Positions 1-5,256 of a DNA stretch of 10,186 nt are shown here, piece after piece. Origin of the DNA: Actinomycetes bacterium (GTDB lineage Bacteria; Actinomycetota; Acidimicrobiia; Acidimicrobiales; RAAP-2); the NCBI GenBank assembly GCA_021826255.1, contig JAKBAZ010000035.1:1-10186 (forward strand). The letters run 5' to 3'. The notes under the pieces were generated by a model. The model did no database searches. It was not told the origin of the DNA and saw nothing but the letters and a program-made list of their open reading frames with translations. Each line of letters starts with the position of its first letter. The stretch's first letter is position 1. A program made the position numbers and the translations under genes.

Positions 1-258
1 ACGAGTGCTCTGGATCAAGTCGTTCCGTCGGCGCTTCTTCGAGACGTGTCGTACGTCTCGTGGGCGAGCGCGGGGCTCTACGCCGTGGCGTACGCCGGGG
101 CACGGGCCGCGGGCTTGGTGGGCTCGCCGGCTCGCCGAATCAATCCGCCCGTCCGTCTGGCCTACCAGAATGACGAGGAGGAGGGGCTCGTGTGGGACGA
201 CGCGAGTGAGGCACCCGAGTACTCTCGGCGTGACGCGGCCCGTTTCGCGTTGGGATAA
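1..258 (+). CDS. C-terminal fragment of an unidentified protein (5' end outside window)
   Basis: An open frame enters at base 1 and stops at TAA 256-258, giving 85 visible residues. I do not recognise the family. The visible part starts with a mildly hydrophobic, alanine-rich stretch (about residues 16-42, SYVSWASAGLYAVAYAGARA and on) that could be an amphipathic helix or a weak membrane segment. A basic, proline-containing segment follows (SPARRINPPVRLAY), and then an acidic tail ending in RRDAARFALG. Third positions are mostly G or C, as in the other real genes here, and the frame ends just before a tRNA gene, as a real 3' end would. The internal ATG at 46 is probably not the start, because the frame stays open to the window edge. 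No function is proposed. Confidence 0.55.
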   Translation, partial: TSALDQVVPSALLRDVSYVSWASAGLYAVAYAGARAAGLVGSPARRINPPVRLAYQNDEEEGLVWDDASEAPEYSRRDAARFALG

Positions 259-259
259 A
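230..259 (+). promoter_or_regulatory. candidate promoter of tRNA-Ala
   Basis: GTGACG (230-235), an 18-base spacer and GATAAA (254-259) each match 4 of 6 consensus bases of a housekeeping promoter. Initiation would fall around 265-267, a few bases before the tRNA at 273. The -10 element overlaps the stop codon of the upstream gene. This rests on motif matching only; co-transcription with the upstream gene is an alternative. Confidence 0.3.
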
Positions 260-272
260 CTGAACGTCCCTC

Positions 273-345
273 GGGGGTATAGCTCAGTTGGTAGAGCGCT
301 TCGTTCGCAATGAAGAGGTCAGGGGTTCGAATCCCCTTACCTCCA
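273..345 (+). tRNA. tRNA-Ala, anticodon CGC
   Basis: A complete cloverleaf can be folded by hand. The acceptor stem is GGGGGTA (273-279) with TACCTCC (338-344). The D arm is GCTC/GAGC with loop AGTTGGTA. The anticodon arm is CTTCG/TGAAG with loop TTCGCAA (304-310), giving anticodon CGC at 306-308, which reads GCG (Ala). The variable loop is AGGTC, and the T arm is AGGGG/CCCCT with loop TTCGAAT. The third acceptor pair is G3-U70, the classic alanine identity element, and the discriminator is A345. CCA is not fully encoded: the bases after the discriminator are CCG, so CCA must be added after transcription. Confidence 0.97.
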
Positions 346-519
346 CCGAGAAGACACGGCGCCTTCGGGACGAGAATGGTGCACCGCGTGACCCACGATT
401 GTCCAACCCACCAGTGGGTCGCTTGTTCACGATGTCAGCGCCCTAGTTGCGTGAAGGGGCGAAAGTCTTCATCGTTCCGCATCTCTCGCGTAGCGAGAAC
501 TCGTGCGGGATTCAGTCGT

Positions 520-897
520 TTAGCGGTGATGAACGGACGGGTGGTGCACTCGCCCGTCGGGTGTCGAGCCGAGGGGTAGTTGACTCGACAGATGGTAGGT
601 GGTGGGGCCAATCAGCCGACGCGGAACGTGGGCGAAGAGACTGGCGCGGTCGAGGCGATGTTGGCGACTGATGAGTCGCCAGGCGATGACCATCAACACC
701 AGCCCGGCCAGCACGAGTACCCCGCCCTCTCCGTAACGCGCGAGAGTCTGCACGCACGCTCCGTTCACGCTCTGGGAGGTTCCGAGCGCGGGGGAGGAGA
801 GTTGACAGCCGTTAACGAGCTGACTCGTTCGGTGAATGGCCCACATCCCCGCGATGACGAGTCCACTTCCGGACACTGCGACGATCCGTCTCACCAT
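520..897 (-). CDS. small two-helix membrane protein, hypothetical
   Basis: The gene encodes 125 residues, with ATG at 897-895 and TAA at 522-520. A good ribosome site (GAGG, 9 bases before the ATG) supports the start. Two hydrophobic segments are visible at residues 4-21, preceded by MVRR, and at about 58-75 (GGVLVLAGLVLMVIAW), followed by basic RLISRQHRLDR. The positive-inside rule predicts both ends in the cytoplasm, joined by a loop of about 36 residues outside. That loop holds the only two cysteines (C31 and C48), which could form a disulfide. The C-terminal 45 residues are His/Pro/Arg-rich and probably disordered. No family is recognised. The gene stands alone, divergent from the sigma operon. 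A 6-bp hairpin (TCTCGC-GTA-GCGAGA, 484-498) lies 21 bases past the stop but has no T-tract. Confidence 0.6.
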   Translation of the reverse strand: MVRRIVAVSGSGLVIAGMWAIHRTSQLVNGCQLSSPALGTSQSVNGACVQTLARYGEGGVLVLAGLVLMVIAWRLISRQHRLDRASLFAHVPRRLIGPTTYHLSSQLPLGSTPDGRVHHPSVHHR

Positions 898-924
898 GGC
901 ACTTGACCTCGATGCCCCGGGTCA

Positions 925-948
925 CCCCGACCCGGGGGTGGGTCGGGG
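925..948. repeat. perfect 9-bp GC-rich inverted repeat
   Basis: CCCCGACCC (925-933) and GGGTCGGGG (940-948) are exact reverse complements around a 6-base loop. The hairpin sits 27 bases upstream of the ATG of the minus-strand membrane protein gene, so it would lie in that gene's leader or promoter. Neither side has a T-run, so an intrinsic terminator is unlikely. An operator or a leader stem is possible. Confidence 0.6.
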
Positions 949-1086
949 CACCACGGGACTTCTCATTCTCGGGGAGGTGGGTGAGGGGGAGGCACGCCCA
1001 CGAACTCCGATGACCTCACGGTACGTCGCCCATCACAACGACTCCCCAACGCGAGCCCAAAGTCGGGGCAATTGCTGGGTCCCGAG

Positions 1087-1106
1087 TGTGCGCAAACTGT
1101 GGATAA
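1087..1106. promoter_or_regulatory. perfect DnaA-box 9-mer with an adjacent degenerate box
   Basis: TGTGGATAA (1098-1106) is the exact reverse complement of the consensus DnaA box TTATCCACA. A degenerate copy, TGTGCGCAA (1087-1095, 6 of 9 matches), starts exactly 11 bases earlier, one helical turn away in the same orientation. A further weak match, AGTGGGCAA, lies at 1128-1136. No dnaA, dnaN or other origin-linked gene is in the window. This may be a single DnaA regulatory site or chance. Confidence 0.35.
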
Positions 1107-1420
1107 GAAGAGTTCTCCCGGTTGAAAAGTGGGCAACGACGGTGATTTTCTGGGAACAGCCTGGGCAAAACCAGTGAGTATCGCGCCCACCACTAGCGCG
1201 GGCCCACGACGGCGGGCAGAGTGAATGTCGCAGTCCACGAAGTACCTGCCGACACCGTCGGATCCGCGAGGAACCGGAGGTGGGAGAGGGAGGGCCCCGC
1301 GAGGGGTAGGAACTCTCCGGCGGCGAGCGGAGTTCGGTCCGTTCGCCGACACGGTGCGCGACGTGGAGTGCCGCCGTTAGTTGGCGCGCCGTCCGACACG
1401 GAGCGTTAAGTGACGAGATG

Positions 1421-1475
1421 ACGTTGGCCCCGAGAGGCTGGAGAGCGAAAGTTCCCGGTCACTCGGGGCCTTCGT
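1421..1475. repeat. interrupted inverted repeat upstream of the sigma gene
   Basis: GGCCCCGAG (1426-1434) and CTCGGGGCC (1462-1470) are exact reverse complements around 27 bases. After a symmetric TT/TT mismatch the pairing resumes with ACG (1421-1423) and CGT (1473-1475). The structure lies 45 bases upstream of the sigma factor ATG. It could be a leader stem-loop or a two-site operator. No T-tract follows, so it is not a typical terminator. Confidence 0.5.
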
Positions 1476-1488
1476 CGCGTCGGTGGTA

Positions 1489-1521
1489 ATGACGAAGCGT
1501 CTCGCGACAGAATGTCGTCAT
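1489..1521 (+). promoter_or_regulatory. overlapping inverted repeats covering the sigma-factor start codon
   Basis: ATGACGA (1489-1495) and TCGTCAT (1515-1521) form a perfect 7-bp inverted repeat whose right arm includes the first two bases of the ATG at 1520. Nested within it are GACG-AAG-CGTC (1491-1501) and CGACA-GAA-TGTCG (1505-1517), which cannot all form at once. No Shine-Dalgarno sequence precedes the ATG. This could be an RNA switch that hides the start codon, or DNA operators. Confidence 0.35.
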
Positions 1522-2023
1522 GACCTCGGCCCGGGAACGGCGATTCCGCACGATCGCCCAGGAGGCGACCCCCATCGTGGGCGCCTATCTCCAGCGCCGT
1601 ATGTACCCACTTCCGATGAGTGACGTCGACGATCTCGTGGAGGAAACCCTCATTATTGCCTGGCGCCGCCTCGACGATATTCCCGACGAAGCTCCCATCG
1701 CCTGGATAGTGGGGGTGGCACGAAACGTCCTGCGAAACGCCCAACGCAAGGCCCGACGCGGGGAACGAGCTCTCCAACGCACCCGCGTGACGACGACCAG
1801 TGCCTCGGCGGAGGACAACGTCATTGCCGACGAAGCGGTACGCGCGGCACTGGCGCACTTGAGTGACGATGACCGAGACATCATCACTCTGAACGCCTGG
1901 GAGGGGCTCTCGAGTACTGACATTGCCCAGATTTACGGTATTTCTCCCAACGCCGCCGCCGTTCGGCTGTCGCGAGCCCACGAGAGATTCCGGGCCCACC
2001 TCGCCCTTGTGGTCGAGGTGTGA
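1520..2023 (+). CDS. ECF-type (sigma-70 family) RNA polymerase sigma factor
   Basis: This 167-residue protein has the two-domain layout of extracytoplasmic-function sigma factors and the usual length. Sigma region 2 spans about residues 14-80: DVDDLVEETLIIAWRRL (2.1-2.2), then APIAWIVGVARNVLRNAQRK (2.3-2.4), which contacts the -10 element and core polymerase. An acidic, Thr/Ser-rich linker covers about 91-104. Sigma region 4 spans about 108-160 with helix-turn-helix LSSTDIAQIYGISPNAAAVR, which reads the -35 element. ATG 1520 is the only usable start, because an in-frame stop lies at 1490. There is no clear ribosome site, so a leaderless or structured start is likely. The membrane protein gene begins 47 bases downstream on the same strand and is probably its partner or regulator. 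The ECF subgroup cannot be assigned by eye. Confidence 0.9.
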   Translation: MTSARERRFRTIAQEATPIVGAYLQRRMYPLPMSDVDDLVEETLIIAWRRLDDIPDEAPIAWIVGVARNVLRNAQRKARRGERALQRTRVTTTSASAEDNVIADEAVRAALAHLSDDDRDIITLNAWEGLSSTDIAQIYGISPNAAAVRLSRAHERFRAHLALVVEV

Positions 2024-2060
2024 AAAAGGGGGGCCTGTGGACATAGAACACGTAAGGAAA

Positions 2061-2066
2061 AGGAGG
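2061..2066 (+). promoter_or_regulatory. strong ribosome binding site for the collagen-like protein
   Basis: AGGAGG lies 4 bases before the GTG at 2071, in the purine run AAGGAAAAGGAGGAC. It fixes that GTG as the start. It is also the strongest Shine-Dalgarno site I noticed in the window, in contrast to the missing one of the preceding sigma gene. Confidence 0.75.
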
Positions 2067-2070
2067 ACTC

Positions 2071-3786
2071 GTGCTCAATTCTGAGGATCGACTCCGCCGC
2101 GCGAATCCGGCACCGGCCGGGTATCAACCCCGCGACATGGAGGCGATGATTTCGCGCGCCCTTCGCGTTCCCGTACGCCAACGCGGTCGGGCGTGGCGTA
2201 CCTTTCAGTGGCGCATGGCGGGCACCTTCACCGCCGCTCTCGCGACGTCGGTGGCGGGAGTGAGTGCACTGGCGGGACTCGGGTCGAGTCTGCCGGTCCT
2301 GGCCTTCGCTAACGCCCCCGCCGTCTCTCCGCTCTTCGCCCAGAACATGGTCATCATGACCTCACCGCGAGTGTCGATTCCCGCGTTACGACTCACCGCC
2401 GTTCTTCACCTCTTCGACCAGTCGGCGGCCGTCGCGACCTACGCTCCGGTGTACCGAGTGAGCGCACCGGCCTCGTCGGCCTCGTTACTCTCCCAGGTGG
2501 CCTCGTTGGTGGGAGCCACTCTGACCGGGACGACCACGCAGGAAGGCTACGTCTACGGCACGGGTCCGAACGTCGACGACTCCAATACGTTCGTGCACGA
2601 CACGGGCGGCACCGCGTTCTGGTCGGTGGTCCGCACTGACCTCGTGCCGGCCGAAACCCTTCCGGCCGGGGCCGTCGCGCGCGCCCGCGAGGTGGCTAGC
2701 CAGCTCGGACACTTCACGTTCGCGACTCCTACCGTCACGGCGTCGACGGTAACTCTCCCCGTGCTCGTGAATGGCACCACGTCCGACCTCGCCTACATCT
2801 TTACGTTCAGTTCATCGGGCCAGATCGTCTCGGCGTCTGGATACAGCTTCAATCTGAGCAAGGTGGGGAACTATCCCCTCGTCTCAGCGTCAACGGCGAT
2901 GCGCGCAATTACCCCAGGATCTCTGGGGACAGTGGCGAGTATCGCACCCGCACCCGCACGGCACTCGTCCTCGAGGTTGACCACCCCTTCGGTGCCCCAG
3001 ACTGCACTGAAGAGTCATTCCACGGCTCGTCCCACGAGCGCGCTTCTTCTCGCCGAGACGTCGACCGTCACGGGTGCGACAGGAGTGTCTGGTGGAGTGA
3101 GCGCATCTGCCGTAACCGGTGCGACGGGATCGACGGGTAGTTCGTCATCGACGGGAGTTCCGCAGTCGAATGGTGTTACTGGCGCCACGGGATCGACGGG
3201 ATCCACCGGCGCGACGGGATCCACCGGCGTTACCGGTGTGACGGGACCGACTGGATCAACGGGTGTGACGGGCGCGACGGGATCCACCGGCGTTACCGGT
3301 GTGACGGGACCGACTGGATCAACGGGTGTGACGGGATTGGTGGGTGCCACGGGATCGACGGGGGTGAGCGGGGCGTCGGGATCGACGGGGCTAACTCACG
3401 TATCGCCCGTGATCGTGACGCCAGCGTGCGGAACGACCGCGGCCCTCGCGAGTGGGACGGTGACCTGCGTGGAACCACTCATGGGGACGACGAGACTGTA
3501 CGCAACCGAACAGAGCAGTGCGCCGGCGACCGCTAAGACACTGACGCTCACGACGCTCACGTTGACCTACGTCGGCGTCATGGGTCAAGGTGGACAGAGC
3601 TACGAAATTCCCGTCTTTCAGTTCTCCGGATCGATGAAGACGACGGCGACGCGGACTCGTACGTACGAGTTCCAGGTTGTCGCTCTCGCGGCCCACGTGG
3701 CGTCACTCTCGTCGGTCGTGATTCCGTTGCGACCCGACCCCCAGTGCGTTCTCGATGGGTGCCCCGTCGTCGAGGGCGTTCTCTAG
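2071..3786 (+). CDS. membrane-anchored protein with anti-sigma-like N-terminus and collagen-like Gly-X-Thr stalk
   Basis: This 571-residue protein starts at GTG with AGGAGG upstream. Residues 1-48 are polar and basic, and the motif DRLRRANPAPAGYQPRDMEA resembles the short cytoplasmic tails of actinobacterial membrane proteins encoded after ECF sigma genes. One transmembrane helix follows at about 50-72. The predicted outside part has a mixed alpha/beta domain (about 90-290, ending YPLVSASTAMRAI) and a Ser/Thr/Pro-rich linker (about 291-345). A collagen-like stretch of 25 uninterrupted Gly-X-Y triplets (368-442) has Thr in nearly every Y position, as in BclA-type spore-surface proteins. A C-terminal domain with four cysteines (453, 466, 559, 564) completes it. 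Inference: a surface sensor or adhesin that also controls the sigma factor. There is no HxxxCxxC zinc anti-sigma motif, so the control role is unproven. The gene ends in a 3-base overlap with the convergent SRAP gene. Confidence 0.8.
   Translation: MLNSEDRLRRANPAPAGYQPRDMEAMISRALRVPVRQRGRAWRTFQWRMAGTFTAALATSVAGVSALAGLGSSLPVLAFANAPAVSPLFAQNMVIMTSPRVSIPALRLTAVLHLFDQSAAVATYAPVYRVSAPASSASLLSQVASLVGATLTGTTTQEGYVYGTGPNVDDSNTFVHDTGGTAFWSVVRTDLVPAETLPAGAVARAREVASQLGHFTFATPTVTASTVTLPVLVNGTTSDLAYIFTFSSSGQIVSASGYSFNLSKVGNYPLVSASTAMRAITPGSLGTVASIAPAPARHSSSRLTTPSVPQTALKSHSTARPTSALLLAETSTVTGATGVSGGVSASAVTGATGSTGSSSSTGVPQSNGVTGATGSTGSTGATGSTGVTGVTGPTGSTGVTGATGSTGVTGVTGPTGSTGVTGLVGATGSTGVSGASGSTGLTHVSPVIVTPACGTTAALASGTVTCVEPLMGTTRLYATEQSSAPATAKTLTLTTLTLTYVGVMGQGGQSYEIPVFQFSGSMKTTATRTRTYEFQVVALAAHVASLSSVVIPLRPDPQCVLDGCPVVEGVL
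3208..3333 (+). repeat. perfect 63-bp tandem duplication in the collagen-like region
   Basis: Bases 3208-3270 and 3271-3333 are identical, including third codon positions. Each copy encodes seven triplets: GAT GST GVT GVT GPT GST GVT. Identity at synonymous sites points to a recent duplication or ongoing slippage. The unit is a whole number of codons and of collagen triplets, so gain or loss keeps frame and register. Confidence 0.92.
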
Positions 3787-4469
3787 AAGAGTGACGCGGT
3801 GCTCTCGGGCTGGATGAGGTCGGGATCGTCGAAGCGCACGGAGTTCACTCGTCGGGACACCTCGTGGTGCTGAACCGTACCCGGGGGAGCAGTGCGCAAA
3901 AGAGTCTGACGAATTGAGGCGTCACCGAGTAGCCACGCGTCGAGATCGTCCGGGTCGAGAATGAGGGGCATGCGGTCGTGCACGGCAACGACATCCTCAC
4001 TGGGGGCCGTCGTGATGACACAGCAGGTCACCAACTCCTCGCCGCTTCGTGGATCGCGCCAGCGCTCGAAGAGCCCAGCGAGGAGAAGAAGATCGCCATC
4101 GCGTCGCGTGAAGTAGTGCGGCAGTTTCGCGCCGTGGGGATCGACGCGCCACTCGTAGTACCCATCAACGGGTAGTACGCAGGGTCGCTCGACGAAGGCG
4201 TGACGAAAGGAGGGCTTTTCCGCGACGGTCTCGGCGCGCGCGTTGGCTAAGCGTGCTCCCGAGGAGGAGTTCTTCGACCATCCCGGGACGAGGCCCCACT
4301 GGTGAAGGTAGAGGTGCCGCTGGTCGTCGACGTTGCGAAGGACGAACAGGGGCCGCTGCGGGGGAAGGTTCCAACTCGGCCGCCACGAGGCGGTGTCGAG
4401 AGATTCGAGGGCGTGGGTCAGCCGAGCTACTCGACTCGGTGGACTAAAGAGCGCGACTCGACCACACAC
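3783..4469 (-). CDS. SRAP-domain protein (YedK/HMCES family), abasic-site DNA-protein crosslinker
   Basis: This 228-residue protein covers the full SRAP (SOS response-associated peptidase) domain and has the family's usual length. After Met removal Cys2 (MCGR) becomes the N-terminal nucleophile. In the family it forms a thiazolidine crosslink with abasic sites in single-stranded DNA, shielding them during replication. Other expected active-site residues are present: N76 in ANARAE, E106 in GYYEW and H164 in VHDRMP, corresponding to N75, E105 and H160 of E. coli YedK. The GTG at 4469 must be the start because Cys has to be residue 2; no good ribosome site precedes it. The gene is divergent from imuA', which fits a DNA-damage locus. 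The only clear LexA box lies 127 bases away at the imuA' side, so SOS control of this gene is not shown. Confidence 0.93.
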   Translation of the reverse strand: MCGRVALFSPPSRVARLTHALESLDTASWRPSWNLPPQRPLFVLRNVDDQRHLYLHQWGLVPGWSKNSSSGARLANARAETVAEKPSFRHAFVERPCVLPVDGYYEWRVDPHGAKLPHYFTRRDGDLLLLAGLFERWRDPRSGEELVTCCVITTAPSEDVVAVHDRMPLILDPDDLDAWLLGDASIRQTLLRTAPPGTVQHHEVSRRVNSVRFDDPDLIQPESTASLF

Positions 4470-4563
4470 TCACCCCAGCGTAGGGGTCTGAGGGGGGTCT
4501 CGCGGGTGAGTAGCCCCGCTTCGAGGAGGGCGAACCCCTCGTGACGAGGTGAAATGACCGGCG

Positions 4564-4593
4564 TTGGCGTAAGTGAGTGGGTGTGGCTACTCT
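4564..4593 (+). promoter_or_regulatory. candidate promoter of the imuA'-imuB-dnaE2 operon
   Basis: TTGGCG (4564-4569) matches 4 of 6 bases of the -35 consensus. After an 18-base spacer, TACTCT (4588-4593) is a weak -10 element. Initiation would fall at about 4600-4603, on or next to the ATG at 4603, implying a leaderless mRNA. The LexA box would then straddle the transcription start. The -10 match is weak, so support comes mainly from agreement with the operator and the start codon. Confidence 0.4.
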
Positions 4594-4595
4594 TA

Positions 4596-4609
4596 CGAAC
4601 GTATGTTCG
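4596..4609. promoter_or_regulatory. LexA (SOS) box
   Basis: CGAAC-GTAT-GTTCG is a perfect palindrome that matches the core of the actinobacterial/Gram-positive LexA operator (CGAAC-N4-GTTCG). It overlaps the ATG at 4603-4605 of imuA', the first gene of an operon whose relatives are LexA-repressed in mycobacteria. Binding here would block polymerase at the predicted start site, and damage-triggered LexA cleavage would release it. I saw no second box in the 133-base divergent region. Confidence 0.9.
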
Positions 4610-5256
4610 CTTTTTCTCCTCCTCGTCCACCCGTCCCCACTGATCTGGCGGCCAAAATCCGCCCCACCCTTCTCGCGCGCTCTCGCACCCTCGGCCTAGA
4701 AGGCCCCTGGTCAGGGGTGATTCCGGGGGGGCGACTGCGTCGGGGAACCACGATTGCGGTGCACGCGGAGTCGGCCCAGGGTGGGGTGAGCGTGGCGCTC
4801 TCTCTCGCGGCGGCGGCAACGGCGGAGGGCCTGTGGGCCGGGGTCGTCGGGGTACGCGACCCCGGGGTGGTCGCCATGGTGGACCTCGGCCTCGACCTTC
4901 GACGGGTGTTGTTCGTCCCGAGTCCCGCCGCGGCGTGGGCGGAGTCGGCGGCCGACTTACTCGAAGGTGTTGACGTTCTCGTGGTGCAACCTCCCCTAAA
5001 TCCCTCGAGCACCCTCGCGCGTCGTTTGAGCAGTCGGGTTCGAGAGCGGGGAGTGGTACTGATTGTCGTGACTCGACAGTTCGTCTGGCCGGCCCCCGTT
5101 GAGGTCGGACTACGAGTAGAGGGTTCTCAATGGGAGACGAGTTCTCGGTTGGTGTCACGAGTTCTTCGTCTGAACGTCAGTACGCGAGAGCGCGCGGGAA
5201 CGTCGTGTCACGAACTGGTTCTTCCCGATCCGCACGGGCGAGTCGCCTCACGTTAG
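4603..5256 (+). CDS. imuA': ImuA' mutasome accessory protein (RecA-like fold)
   Basis: The protein has 217 residues from ATG 4603. It resembles the actinobacterial ImuA' proteins, RecA-fold relatives that bind ImuB and are needed for DnaE2-dependent damage tolerance and induced mutagenesis. The usual P-loop position (residues 54-63, HAESAQGGVS) has no GK[ST], so ATP binding by a standard Walker A is unlikely; this is typical of the group. A Walker B-like strand, VDVLVV, lies at 123-128. The C-terminus is basic and probably flexible. An alternative GTG at 4573 would add 10 residues but would put the LexA box inside the gene, and neither start has a ribosome site, so a leaderless start at 4603 is preferred. 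The TAG stop (5254-5256) abuts the imuB ATG, indicating one transcript and coupled translation. Confidence 0.85.
   Translation: MFAFSPPRPPVPTDLAAKIRPTLLARSRTLGLEGPWSGVIPGGRLRRGTTIAVHAESAQGGVSVALSLAAAATAEGLWAGVVGVRDPGVVAMVDLGLDLRRVLFVPSPAAAWAESAADLLEGVDVLVVQPPLNPSSTLARRLSSRVRERGVVLIVVTRQFVWPAPVEVGLRVEGSQWETSSRLVSRVLRLNVSTRERAGTSCHELVLPDPHGRVASR

Larger units (their letters stand above)
898..1519. other. 622-base divergent intergenic region with no convincing gene
   Basis: This stretch separates the minus-strand membrane protein gene from the + strand sigma gene. Open frames exist on both strands (for example minus 963-1352), but their translations are Arg/Pro/Gly-rich and of low complexity, they lack ribosome sites, and they match no recognised family. 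What can be seen is a GC-rich perfect hairpin at 925-948, a relatively AT-richer patch at about 1090-1165 with a perfect DnaA-box 9-mer, and a long-armed inverted repeat at 1421-1475. A cluster of small inverted repeats runs into the sigma start codon. Promoters for both flanking genes should lie here, but none stands out. The weak match TTGGCG (1381-1386) with GTTAAG (1405-1410), spacer 18, is only a possibility. Confidence 0.5.

Noticed and set aside
406..419. ACCCAC-CA-GTGGGT as a terminator for the tRNA
   Set aside because: The loop is too small unless the stem is cut to 5 bp, and no T-run follows.
484..498. Hairpin TCTCGC-GTA-GCGAGA as a terminator of the minus-strand membrane protein gene
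   Set aside because: The stem is perfect but only 6 bp, and no T-tract follows on the minus strand. It is not sufficient for a terminator call.
310..579. An 89-residue + strand open frame starting in the tRNA
   Set aside because: It begins inside the anticodon arm, and its first residues (SGVRIPLPPP) are the usual artefact of translating a tRNA 3' half. It has no ribosome site.
963..1352. A 129-residue minus-strand open frame
   Set aside because: It is a GTG start without a ribosome site, with Pro/Arg/Gly-rich low-complexity composition and no recognisable domain. It fits chance openness in GC-rich DNA.
2034..2042. TGTGGACAT as a DnaA box between the sigma and collagen-like genes
   Set aside because: It differs from consensus, stands alone and lies inside a short operon gap. 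Chance is the simpler explanation.
1406..2044. A 212-residue minus-strand open frame
   Set aside because: It lies opposite the clear ECF sigma gene and is explained as an antisense shadow of its codon pattern.
3172..3396. Direct repeats that could suggest a CRISPR array
   Set aside because: The repeats are in-frame Gly-X-Thr codons without unique spacers. The structure is a protein repeat.
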